NCBI GenBank assembly: GCA_036381255.1
Contig: DASVDG010000027.1
Coordinates: 1-24,376, forward strand
DNA length: 24,376 nucleotides
Direction: 5' to 3'
From: CALBZE01 sp036381255
GTDB lineage: Bacteria; Gemmatimonadota; Gemmatimonadetes; Longimicrobiales; RSA9
Shown here: in pieces, positions 1 to 8,745 of the stretch
Layout: every line of letters begins with the position of its first letter
Numbering within the stretch: the stretch's first letter is position 1
Position numbers and translations under genes: made by a program
Notes under the pieces: model-generated
What the model was told of the DNA's origin: nothing
The model's database searches: none
The model's input: the letters and a program-made list of their open reading frames with translations, nothing else

Positions 1-858
1 CGCCGCCGCCCGCCATCGAGTCCGCGCACGCTGACCGCCTGGACGTACTGCACGCCGAGACTGTCGGTCGCGATCTGGTACGGCCGGCACGGGCGTACGA
101 TGGGTACCGCTCGGCCCGGTCCGGCACGTCGACCGTGCCCAGGAGCCGCCCCCGGGCATCGAAGACGTCGTACGCAAACCCGTCCGCGACGTACCGCTCC
201 ACCCACAGCCGCCCCTCGGCGTCGAAGAAGCGCTGCCGGTCACGCGCACGAACACCCGCTCGATCGCATCGCCGGCCCGGCGGATCCCGATGATGTACGC
301 CTCGTCCAGTGACGCGGGCTAAAACCGGATGACCATCGGGCCGCCCGTGATCGCCGGGTACGGCACGGAGCCGATCCACGCACCATCGGCCGAGAGGAAT
401 CCGATGCGTGCGTTGCGCGGATCGAACGCCGCGAGCGTGTCGCCGATCCAGGCGAAGGCGTAGAGGCTCGCGAACTCGCCCGGGCCGCCGCCGTTGCGGC
501 CGATCGTCCGCAGGTGCCGGCCGTCCGGTCCGAACACCCGGACCTCGTGCGCCTGTGCGTCGGCGACGTAGATCGCGCCATCCGCGCCCGCGACGACGGA
601 CCGGGCCCGCCCGAACTCGTCCGGCCGCGGCGCGCCCACGCCGCCCATCGTGCCGATCCGGACCAGCGCTTCGGTCTCCAGGACCGGTGCCGGGCCCGTG
701 GCCCGCACGTGGACCACGCCGCCGATCGTGTCCACGGCGACGCGGACGCCGCCGTCGCGCGGCGCATCGGCCGCGCACCCGGCGGCCGACAGGGCGAGTG
801 TCGCGATGGCGACCACGGCCGGCCGCTTCCGCTCCGCGCGCCGCTCGAACAGCAGGTA
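1..858 (-). pseudogene. Disrupted six-bladed beta-propeller lipoprotein gene, 5' part fused to the RND permease, 3' end off the window
   Basis: Read leftwards from about 858, the sequence encodes a lipoprotein-like signal (basic stretch RKRP, hydrophobic core, lipobox LSAAGC) and then propeller repeats, including VRVFGPDGRHLRTIGRNGG. The frame is stopped by TAG at 319-321, but the same frame continues directly into propeller-like sequence (DEAYIIGIRRAGDAIERVFV). A frame change near 245 leads to FFDAEGRLWVERYVADGF and VFDARGRLLGTVDVP. A second change near 75-100 leads to YQIATDSLGVQYVQAVSV. All three pieces look like parts of one protein. The TAG could be a single C-to-T change of a CAG codon. 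Such propeller lipoproteins are abundant in Gemmatimonadota; their function is unknown. No separate ATG start is visible. Assembly error could explain the frame changes but less readily the in-frame stop. Confidence 0.65.
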
Positions 859-3800
859 CAGCGCGGGCGTCACCGTGAGTACCAGCACCGTCGAGCTCGA
901 CATCCCGCCGATGAGCGCGTAGCCGAGCGCGTTCCAGATGTTCGCGTCCGCCGCCTCGCTGAACAGGACCAGCGGGAGAAGGCCGAGCACGGTCGTCGCG
1001 CTCGTCATCAGGATCGGCCGGACGCGCTCGATCGTGCCCTGGAGGATCGCCTCCGCCAGCGGGAGTCCATCGCGCCGGCGCCGCTGGTTGATGTGATCGA
1101 CCAGCAGGATCGAGTTGTTGACCACGACCCCGCCCATCATGATCACGCCGATGTACGCCTCGCGGGTGAACGTCGCGCCGGTGTAGAAGAAGATGAGGAA
1201 CACGCCGATCAGCGCCATCGGCACGGCCAGCAGCACGCAGAGCGGCTGCCTCACCGACTCGAACAGCGCGGCCGTCACCATGAAGATCAGGATCAGCGAC
1301 ACGGCCAGCACGCCGTAGATCTGGTCCCGCTCGTCGTCGGACCAGCGCCATTCGTCCCGTCCCTCCAGCTTGTAGCCGGGCGGCAGCCGCGTCGTCTTGA
1401 TGACCGCCTCGTGGATGCGGTCGCCGAGCTTCGTCGGGCCGCGGAACTCGTAGGCGACGTTGCGGCGGTATTGCTGGTCCTCGCGCACGATCCGGTTCAG
1501 CACCTCGCGCTCGGTCAGCGTCGCGACGTCCACCAGCCGGACGGCCTGCCCGGTGCGTGTCGGAATGAGGAGTTGCTGGAGCCCCAGCACGTCCAGCGTC
1601 TCGTTCCCTTCCAGCTTGACCTGGAACCGCACCTCCTCGCCGCCGATCCGGATCCGGTCATCCAGGTTGCGACCCCGGATCGCCGCGCTCACGTAGCGCA
1701 CGACGTCCTGCGCCGTGAGCTGGTGCAGCGCGAGCCGGCGGCGGTCGATCGTCAGCACCAGCTCCGTCGCCTTGTCGCGGTCGTACCACCGGCCGGACGC
1801 GTTCGGGTCCACGTCGCGGATCCGGCTGAACCGCTTCAGCCGCACCGCCAGGTCCTCGGCGATCTGCCGCACCTGCTCGTAGTTGTAGCCGAGCACCGTG
1901 ATCGAGTAGTTCGGCGGGCTGCTCCCGCCGCCGCCGAAGAACGGCAGGCCGTAGCCGTACACCGAGATGTCCGCCCCGCTGAACTGGTGCGCGAACGCCT
2001 GCATCTGCTCGGTGATGACCACCGGCACCTGCGTCAGGTTCAGCGAGTCCGGGAACGTGACGCGGATGTGCGCGTACTGCGGCTGCACGTTCGTGACGAA
2101 GCGCCCGACTTCCGGCATCGTCTTCAGCTTCCGCTCGAAGTAGCGCGCCAGTTCGTCGGTCCGCGCCAGCTCCTCGCCCCGCGGCAGCGACATGCGGATG
2201 TCGATGTACGTGTCGCCCTGGCCCCAACGCCCCCACACGACGCCGCGCGTCACGTACTTGTCGAACAGGTAGTACGACCCGCCGAGCATCGCCAGCGCGA
2301 GCACGACCGTGACCCAGGGGAAGCGCAGCGTGAACCGGATCATGCCGGCGTAGATCCGGACGTAGAACGGCGGCCGCGCGACCACCGCACCGACCCCGCC
2401 GGCGCTTCCGGCGCCGCTCGTCCCGGCGCCGGATGCGATCGCGGCCGCGTCCCCGCCGATGCCGTCTGAGGCGTGCGGCGCGGCGCCGCTCCGCGCCAGG
2501 GCGTCCGCCCCCTCGGCCGGGAGCACCCCGCCGAGCAGCCGCGCGCCGAGCGCGGGGATGAACGTGAATCCGACGAACAGGCTCGCGATCTGGCCGAAGC
2601 CGACCACGATGGCGAGCGGGACGTAATAGACGCGCAACTCGCCCTGGAGATAGACGAACGGGACGAGCACGACGACGGTGGTGAGCGTACCGGCCAGTAC
2701 GGCGAGCACGACCTCGCGCGCGCCGCGCTCGGCCGCGACCGCCGGCGGCTCGCCGGCCCGACGCAATCGGAAGATGTTCTCGAGCACCACGATCGCGGTG
2801 TCCACGATCAGGCCGAAGCCCATCGCGAGCCCCATCAGCGTCAGCACGTTCAGCGTCAATCCACCGAAGTAGATGAGGTTGAGCGTGATCAGGATGGAGA
2901 ACGCGATGGTCGAGAAGATGATCGCGGCGGATCGGACGGAGCCGAGGAAGAGGAGCAGCACGACGAAGATCACGCCGGCGGACACGGTCGCACGGAAGCG
3001 CATGTCCGTCAACTGCGCGCGGATGTCCTCGCTCTCGTCCTCGTCGAGGATCAGCCGCACGTTCGGCGGATGCAGCGACTCGATCTGCGCCAGCCGCGCC
3101 TTCACCCGGTCCGCGACCGCGACGGTGTTCGTGCCGGACTCCTTGAACACCGTGAACGAGAGCGCCGGATCGCCGTCGATGCGGTAGTAGGAACGCGGCT
3201 CCTCGAACGTGTCGTGGACGCGGGCGACGTCGCCGACGCGCAACTCCTGGCCCGACACCGTCAGCAGCGGCACGCGCTCGATCTCCGCCGCCGATTCCGC
3301 GCGGTGCCGGATCGCGATCGCGTGCCGCACGCCCTGCCCTTCCACGACGCCGGCCTGCCGCACGTACTCCAGGTCCAGGATCCGCTGGCGCACCGCCCAG
3401 ACATTGAGGCCGAGCGACTGGAGCTTCTCCTCGTCCAGCTCGATCTCGAGCAGCCGGTCGCGACCGCCCCAGACCTGGACGTAGCCGACGCCGTCGACCT
3501 GCGCGACCTCCGGCTCGATCACGTCTTCGACGTGCGCCCGCAGCGCCTCCAGCGTGTAGGGGCCGGTGACCGTGTAGCGCAGGAACGCCTTGTTCTGGTC
3601 CTCCAGCTCGTCCGGGACGTACGGCTCGACGACCGGCGTGCTCGCGTTGTCCGGCAGCTCCTCCTCGAGCGCCGCGAGCCGCTCGCTCAGCTCGAGCCGC
3701 GCGAAGTCCATGTCCGTGCCGCGCGCGAACTCGACCGTGATCTCCGCCCGCCCCTGACCGAACTGCTCGAACGACTGCGATTCGATCCGCTCCACGCCGC

Positions 3801-4017
3801 GGACCTGCTGGATCGCCGACTCCAGCGGCGCCGTCAGCAGCGCCTCCGTCACCTCCGGGGACGCGCCGGACATCGTCGCCCGCACGTGGAGCTGCGGCAG
3901 ATTCGTCTCCGGCAGCAGCTCGATCGGCACGTTGCGCCACGCCGCCACGCCGAGCAGCGCGACGGCGAAATACGTCATCGCGACCGCGACGGGGCGGCGG
4001 ATCGCCAGGCGGATCAT
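319..4017 (-). CDS. RND efflux permease (HAE1/AcrB-like), C-terminally fused to a lipoprotein-like propeller fragment
   Basis: Inner-membrane drug/proton antiporter subunit of a tripartite pump. Residues 1 to about 1057 are a complete RND permease: TM1 near 10-30, porter domain, TM2-6 with IVDTAIVVLEN near 401-412, a Gly/Ala-rich cytoplasmic linker near 495-545, a second porter half, and TM8-12 with VVVNNSILLVDH near 961-972. The usual second TM4 aspartate is Thr and the AcrB Lys940 position appears to be Asn, as in SwrC-like RND proteins. Normal relatives end just after TM12. Here the frame runs on through ERRAERKRP into a lipoprotein-like signal and about 165 residues of beta-propeller. ATG at 4017 has GGAGGG at 4023-4028 on the minus strand. 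It is the last gene of the efflux operon, 104 nt after the other permease. The permease call is sure; whether the fusion protein is made is not. Confidence 0.93.
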   Translation of the reverse strand: MIRLAIRRPVAVAMTYFAVALLGVAAWRNVPIELLPETNLPQLHVRATMSGASPEVTEALLTAPLESAIQQVRGVERIESQSFEQFGQGRAEITVEFARGTDMDFARLELSERLAALEEELPDNASTPVVEPYVPDELEDQNKAFLRYTVTGPYTLEALRAHVEDVIEPEVAQVDGVGYVQVWGGRDRLLEIELDEEKLQSLGLNVWAVRQRILDLEYVRQAGVVEGQGVRHAIAIRHRAESAAEIERVPLLTVSGQELRVGDVARVHDTFEEPRSYYRIDGDPALSFTVFKESGTNTVAVADRVKARLAQIESLHPPNVRLILDEDESEDIRAQLTDMRFRATVSAGVIFVVLLLFLGSVRSAAIIFSTIAFSILITLNLIYFGGLTLNVLTLMGLAMGFGLIVDTAIVVLENIFRLRRAGEPPAVAAERGAREVVLAVLAGTLTTVVVLVPFVYLQGELRVYYVPLAIVVGFGQIASLFVGFTFIPALGARLLGGVLPAEGADALARSGAAPHASDGIGGDAAAIASGAGTSGAGSAGGVGAVVARPPFYVRIYAGMIRFTLRFPWVTVVLALAMLGGSYYLFDKYVTRGVVWGRWGQGDTYIDIRMSLPRGEELARTDELARYFERKLKTMPEVGRFVTNVQPQYAHIRVTFPDSLNLTQVPVVITEQMQAFAHQFSGADISVYGYGLPFFGGGGSSPPNYSITVLGYNYEQVRQIAEDLAVRLKRFSRIRDVDPNASGRWYDRDKATELVLTIDRRRLALHQLTAQDVVRYVSAAIRGRNLDDRIRIGGEEVRFQVKLEGNETLDVLGLQQLLIPTRTGQAVRLVDVATLTEREVLNRIVREDQQYRRNVAYEFRGPTKLGDRIHEAVIKTTRLPPGYKLEGRDEWRWSDDERDQIYGVLAVSLILIFMVTAALFESVRQPLCVLLAVPMALIGVFLIFFYTGATFTREAYIGVIMMGGVVVNNSILLVDHINQRRRRDGLPLAEAILQGTIERVRPILMTSATTVLGLLPLVLFSEAADANIWNALGYALIGGMSSSTVLVLTVTPALYLLFERRAERKRPAVVAIATLALSAAGCAADAPRDGGVRVAVDTIGGVVHVRATGPAPVLETEALVRIGTMGGVGAPRPDEFGRARSVVAGADGAIYVADAQAHEVRVFGPDGRHLRTIGRNGGGPGEFASLYAFAWIGDTLAAFDPRNARIGFLSADGAWIGSVPYPAITGGPMVIRF

Positions 4018-4030
4018 GCGCGCCCTCCGG

Positions 4031-4048
4031 CCACGGCGGCCGCCGTGG
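4031..4048. repeat. Perfect 18-nt palindrome in front of the distal RND permease
   Basis: CCACGGCGG directly abuts CCGCCGTGG in the 104-nt gap between the two permease genes. On the minus strand it lies only 2 nt upstream of the GGAGGG ribosome-binding site of the distal permease. It could fold in mRNA and tune ribosome access or protect the transcript. Function is inferred from position only. Confidence 0.5.
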
Positions 4049-4121
4049 GCACGGGCGCGCCTGCCATCGCCGGCCGGCGTGCCGCGAGATCCGTGTTGCG
4101 TTGCCGTTTCACGCCGCCCTC

Positions 4122-7100
4122 TCAGTCCCCGCGCGCCATCTCCGCCGCGACCGGCTCGCCCGCCGGCGCGGGAGCCGTCGCGGGCGTGCGGCGCGGGGCC
4201 AGCCCGCGCAACCGACCGCCGAGCTCGTCGACCAGGTCGTACGCGACGGGGATCACGAAGAGCGTCAACGCAGTCGCGGTGAACAGCCCGCCGAAGATCG
4301 AGATGGCGAGCGGCGCGCGCAGGTCGGCGCCCCGCCCGATGCCGATCGCCATCGGCAGCACGCCGAGCAGCGTCGTGAGCGTGGTCATGATGATCGGCCG
4401 CAGCCGCGCACGGCAGGCCTCGATGATCGCCTCCCGGACCGCCATCCCCTCCCGCCGCAGGTGGTTGACGAGGTCGATGACGACGATCGCGTTGTTGTCG
4501 ACGATCCCGACCAGGATGATGATCCCGATCAGGCTCATCGCGTTGAGACCAGCGCCGGCCACCCAGAGCGAGACGACGGCGCCGACCAGCGCGAGCGGGA
4601 CGCTGAGCAGGATCGTGAACGGGTGGATGAACGACTCGAACTCCGCGGCAAGGATCATGTAGACGAGCAGGACCGCGAGCGCGAAGGCGAAGGCGAGGTC
4701 GCGGAAGCTCTGGCGCATCTCCTCGTTCTCGCCGCCGATCTCGACGCGCAGTCCCCGTGGCGTCGGCACCGACGCGACGGCCGCCTGCGCCGCCTCGATC
4801 GCCTCGTCCAGGTCGCCGCCGACCACGTCGGCGTAGACCGGGATCAGGCGGCTCTGCTCGAGCCGTCGGATCTCGACCGGCCCGAGCGCCTCGCGCGTAC
4901 GGATGACCTCGCGCAACGGGATGCCGTCAACCGTCAGGACGTCCAGCGTTTCCAGCGACCGCCGCGCATCATCGGGGAGCCGGACCACGACGGGGACCTT
5001 CCGGTCGAAATCGACGAGGTCCGTCGCCTTCACGCCGAGCATGTACTTCTCGATCGTCTCCGCGATGCGCCGCGGCTCGATCCCGAACGCCGCGGCCCGA
5101 TCCCTGTCGATCTCGATCTGGATCTCCGGCTGGCCCAGCTCCATCCCCAACCGGACGTTCGTCAGGGCGGGGTCCTCGAGCAGGCGCCGCTCGATCTGCT
5201 GCGCGTAGGCGAGCGCCGCGTCGAGGTCGTCGCCGCGCACACGGACCGCGAGATCGGACTCGCCGCCGCCGAGCAGGCTGCCGAGCGCGGTTGCGCCGCC
5301 GGTCTCGACCGCGAGCGCGCCGGGCGGGAACGAGGCCAGCCGCGGCTCGAGCCGCGCCAGCACGTCCGCCGTCTTCGCCCGCTCCGCGAGCCGCACGTCG
5401 AGCGCGGCCGTGTTCAACCCGCTCTCCTCGTCCTCGACTTCGCCCGCCGAAACCTGCCGCCCGACCCGCGTGAAGACCGCCTCGACTTCGGGGTCGGCGA
5501 GCAGGATCGCCTCCAGCCGGCCGGCTGCACGGGCGGTCGCATCGATCGGCGTGCCGCGCGGCAGCTCCAGCCGCGCCCGGAACGCGCCCTGATCCACGTC
5601 CGGCAGCACGCTACGGTCGAGCGCGAAGCCCATCGCGATCGCGACCACGAGCAGCCCCGCGCCGAGCGCGACGACGCGCCCGCGGTGGTCCAGCGCGGCG
5701 GCCAGGACCCGCTCGTACCAGGCCGTGAACCGTGTGAACCGGCGATCGAAGGCGTCCAGCGACGGCCCCGTGAGCCGACCGACCGCCCGCGCCGCGCGCC
5801 GCGCGCCGCGGCGCAGGAGGCCGGCCTTCCCCTCGGGCGCGGGGCCCCGCCACCGCGCCGCCATCGTCGGCAGCAGCGTGACGGCGACGAGCAGGCTCGC
5901 CAGCAGCGAGAACGCGACGGCGAACGACAGCGCGCCGAACAGCTCGCCGGCGATCCCCTCCACGTAGATGATCGGGCCGAACACCGCGATCGTCGTCAAC
6001 GTCGATGACGTGATCGCCGCCTGCACCTCCTCGGCGCCGGCCACGGCGGCCGCGGCGCCGGCCAACCCCATCTCGCGGTGGCGGAACGTGTTCTCGAGCA
6101 CGACGATCGAGTTGTCCACCAGCATGCCGATCCCGAGCGCGAGGCCGCCCAGGCTCATGATGTTCAGCGAGATGCCGGCCAGGTCGAGCAGCGCGAACGT
6201 CCCGATCACCGAGATCGGGATCGCGAGCCCGATCGCCACCGGGTAGCGCGCGTCCCGCAGGAAGAGGAACAGCACCAGGAACGCGAGGATGCCGCCCTGC
6301 ACCAGCGAGTCGACGACGTTGTCGATCGCCGCCGAGACGAAGCCGGCCTGGCTCGTCGCGACCTCCAGCTCGATGTCAGGATACTCCGTCCGCAACTCGT
6401 CGAGGACCGCCTCGACCCGCTCCGCGACCCGGACCGTGTTCGCGCCCGACTCCTTGAACAGCAGCAGGCCGACCGACTCCTCGCCGTTGTACCGCGCAAT
6501 CGACTGCCGCTCCTCGAAGCCGTCGACCACGCGCGCGATGTCCCGGAGCGCGATCACCCGCGCCGCGGGCGCGTCGTCGCCCACCGCCGAGCCGTCCCCC
6601 GACGCGCCCGCGCCGGCGCCGCCGCCGGCCCCGGTCTCGGCGCGCACCTGAATCGGCACCTCCGCGATCTGCTCCACGGTGCGCAGCTCGCCGAGCGTCC
6701 GCAGCGAGTACCGGTACCGCCCCTTGCGGATCGTGCCGCCCGGCGCGGAGGCGTTCGCGGCGGCGAGCGCCGCCTCGACGTCGTCGACGGTCAGGCCGAA
6801 GCTCTCGAGCCGGTGCGGGTCGACTTCGACGTGGACCTCCCGCGTCAGCCCTCCCGTCACCGCGGCCTGCGCGACCCCGTCGATCTGTTCGAGCCGGCGC
6901 TTGAACACCGATTCCGCGAGGTCCTTCAGCGCCCACAGGTCCCGGGAGCCGGCCACGCTCAGCGCCATCACCGGTTCCGACGTCGGGTCCGTCCGCAGCA
7001 CGGCCGGCCGCGCCGCCTGCTCCGGAAGCACGTCACGGAGGTTGTCCAGCTTCTCGCGCACGTTCAGCGCGGCGAAGTCCATGTCGGTGCCCCACGCGAA

Positions 7101-7382
7101 GCGCAGCGTGACGAGCGAGATCCCCTCCCGCGACACGCTCTCGACCCGCTCCACGCCCGGCACCGCGCTGACCTGGCTCTCGATGCGCTGGGTGATGAAC
7201 CGCTCCACCTCCGCCGGCGCCACGTTCGCGTACGTCGTGTAGATGACCAGCTTCGGGTACGCAATGTCCGGCAGCAGGTCGATCGGCAGGCGGCGGAACG
7301 AGATCAGGCCGAGGAACACCACGGCCAGGAACAACATCGCCACGGCGACGGGACGCTCGACGGACCGCGATGGCAGCGACAT
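4122..7382 (-). CDS. RND efflux permease (HAE1/AcrB-like), 1086 aa
   Basis: Second, clearly different inner-membrane RND permease. The two-fold repeated RND layout is visible: TM1 after the PVAVAM motif, porter domain, TM2-6 with GMLVDNSIVVLEN near 421-433, a basic cytoplasmic linker, second porter half, and TM8-12 with GIVDNNAIVVID near 957-969. As in its neighbour, the second TM4 aspartate is replaced (Asn) and the AcrB Lys940 position appears to be Asn, so proton coupling probably follows the SwrC-like variant. A Gly/Ala/Asp-rich insertion lies in the first porter half near residues 247-275. ATG at 7382 follows the TolC-like gene's TAA (7384-7386) by one base, implying translational coupling; a GGGAGG-type site lies inside the end of that gene. 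Length is typical. The substrate cannot be told from sequence. Confidence 0.95.
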   Translation of the reverse strand: MSLPSRSVERPVAVAMLFLAVVFLGLISFRRLPIDLLPDIAYPKLVIYTTYANVAPAEVERFITQRIESQVSAVPGVERVESVSREGISLVTLRFAWGTDMDFAALNVREKLDNLRDVLPEQAARPAVLRTDPTSEPVMALSVAGSRDLWALKDLAESVFKRRLEQIDGVAQAAVTGGLTREVHVEVDPHRLESFGLTVDDVEAALAAANASAPGGTIRKGRYRYSLRTLGELRTVEQIAEVPIQVRAETGAGGGAGAGASGDGSAVGDDAPAARVIALRDIARVVDGFEERQSIARYNGEESVGLLLFKESGANTVRVAERVEAVLDELRTEYPDIELEVATSQAGFVSAAIDNVVDSLVQGGILAFLVLFLFLRDARYPVAIGLAIPISVIGTFALLDLAGISLNIMSLGGLALGIGMLVDNSIVVLENTFRHREMGLAGAAAAVAGAEEVQAAITSSTLTTIAVFGPIIYVEGIAGELFGALSFAVAFSLLASLLVAVTLLPTMAARWRGPAPEGKAGLLRRGARRAARAVGRLTGPSLDAFDRRFTRFTAWYERVLAAALDHRGRVVALGAGLLVVAIAMGFALDRSVLPDVDQGAFRARLELPRGTPIDATARAAGRLEAILLADPEVEAVFTRVGRQVSAGEVEDEESGLNTAALDVRLAERAKTADVLARLEPRLASFPPGALAVETGGATALGSLLGGGESDLAVRVRGDDLDAALAYAQQIERRLLEDPALTNVRLGMELGQPEIQIEIDRDRAAAFGIEPRRIAETIEKYMLGVKATDLVDFDRKVPVVVRLPDDARRSLETLDVLTVDGIPLREVIRTREALGPVEIRRLEQSRLIPVYADVVGGDLDEAIEAAQAAVASVPTPRGLRVEIGGENEEMRQSFRDLAFAFALAVLLVYMILAAEFESFIHPFTILLSVPLALVGAVVSLWVAGAGLNAMSLIGIIILVGIVDNNAIVVIDLVNHLRREGMAVREAIIEACRARLRPIIMTTLTTLLGVLPMAIGIGRGADLRAPLAISIFGGLFTATALTLFVIPVAYDLVDELGGRLRGLAPRRTPATAPAPAGEPVAAEMARGD

Positions 7383-7383
7383 C

Positions 7384-8727
7384 TTACGGCCTCACCTCCC
7401 TCCCCACCTTCGTTTCCAGGTTCACCAGCGCGGTCACGAAGTTGAAGCGCGCGACGATCGCGCCCTGCTCGGCGCTCGCCGCCTGGTCGATCGCGCTCTG
7501 GAGCTGGAGGAAGCTCACGCTCGTCCCCGTCCGGTACCGCTCCTGCGTCAACTCCAGCCGCTCCTGGCTGAGCGCCAGCGCACGGTCCGCCAGCTCGACG
7601 GCGCGGTACGCGTTCACCAGGTCCACCAGCGCCTGCTCCACCTCCGTCTCCACCGCCAGCCGCTCCGCCCGCGCCCGCTGCCGCGCATTCGCCGCCGCCA
7701 CCTCCGCCTGCGCGATCTGCGACGAAGTCCGGAACCCGTCGAACAGAGGAAGCTCCACCCCGATGTTGAAGGACCACGAACGGTTCGGCGGGTCCAGCTC
7801 GAAGAACGCGCCGTACCCCCGCCGGTCGATCCCCCGACCGTACGACACGCTCCCGCTGATCGTCGGCCAGCGCTGGCCACGCGCCGCGGCCGCGCTCAGC
7901 TCCGCGCGGCGCGCCTCCGCCACCTGCTGGAGCACCCGCGGGCTCGATGCGACCGCCGCCCCGACCAGTGCGTCCACATCCAGGCGCGCCGGATCGAACA
8001 CCTCCGGAAAGTCGTCCTCCAGCGCGAAGCCCGGCTCGCCCTCCACGCCCAGCACCCGCAGCAGACCGAGCTGCGACTTCTCGACCTCGCCCCGCGCCTG
8101 GAGCACCGCCCGCTCGCGGTTCGAGACCGTCACCTGCGCGCCGAGCACGTCCTCCCGGTTGGCCGACCCGATCTGGAAGCGCTGCTCCGTCATCCCGAGC
8201 TGCTCCCGGGCGGACGCCAGCAGCGCCTCCTCCACCTCCAGCCGCCGCTCCGCCTGCACCGCCTCGTAGTACGCCGCCATCACCTCCTGCCGGAGCTGCA
8301 ACTCCGCCGCTGCGACCGCCGCCTCGGCGGCCTGCATCCCCGCCCGCTCCGCACGCAGCCGGTTCAGGTTCCCGAACCCGTCGAACAGCGTGACCGAAAG
8401 CGAGACGCGCTGCGATGCCCGACTCCCCGTCGACTCCCGGAACGCCGAATCGACGACGACCTCACCCAGGTCGCTCTCGCCCGAGATCCGTCGGCTCCTC
8501 GAACCGCTGAAGTCGAGGCCCGTCGAAAGGCTCGGCAGCAATTGCCCCCACGCCTGCCGCTCCTGCGCCGCCGCGCCCTCGAGCCCGTTCACCGCCTGGA
8601 GGTACGTCGGGTTGTTCGCCTTCGCGATCCGGAGCGCGTCCTCAAGCGTTAACCGCGTCGGCAGCTCCTGCGCCCGCGCCGCCGGCGCCGCGAGCAGGAG
8701 CCCCGCCAGCAGGACCATTCGCCGCAT
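7384..8727 (-). CDS. TolC-family outer-membrane efflux protein, 447 aa
   Basis: Outer-membrane channel that completes the tripartite pump. An N-terminal signal peptide (MRRMVLLAGLLLAAPAARA) is followed by LTLEDALRIAKANNPTYLQA, the typical start of the first outer-membrane-efflux repeat. The second repeat starts around residue 240. Long amphipathic helices rich in Ala/Glu/Arg form the periplasmic tunnel, and the C-terminal helix contains the familiar ERYRTGTSVSFLQLQSA motif. Length is normal for the family. ATG at 8727 is preceded on the minus strand by GGGGAG. It starts 18 nt after the adaptor stop and ends one base before the next permease start, so it is a middle gene of one transcript. No lipobox is present, unlike OprM-type members. 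Confidence 0.94.
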   Translation of the reverse strand: MRRMVLLAGLLLAAPAARAQELPTRLTLEDALRIAKANNPTYLQAVNGLEGAAAQERQAWGQLLPSLSTGLDFSGSRSRRISGESDLGEVVVDSAFRESTGSRASQRVSLSVTLFDGFGNLNRLRAERAGMQAAEAAVAAAELQLRQEVMAAYYEAVQAERRLEVEEALLASAREQLGMTEQRFQIGSANREDVLGAQVTVSNRERAVLQARGEVEKSQLGLLRVLGVEGEPGFALEDDFPEVFDPARLDVDALVGAAVASSPRVLQQVAEARRAELSAAAARGQRWPTISGSVSYGRGIDRRGYGAFFELDPPNRSWSFNIGVELPLFDGFRTSSQIAQAEVAAANARQRARAERLAVETEVEQALVDLVNAYRAVELADRALALSQERLELTQERYRTGTSVSFLQLQSAIDQAASAEQGAIVARFNFVTALVNLETKVGREVRP

Positions 8728-8745
8728 CTGCTCCCCTTTCGCCGT

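Noticed and set aside
514..7445. Very long plus-strand open frames (up to 729 codons) opposite the RND and TolC genes
   Set aside because: They are rich in Arg/His/Asp/Gln without domains and mirror the codon bias of the minus-strand genes, typical antisense shadows at high GC.
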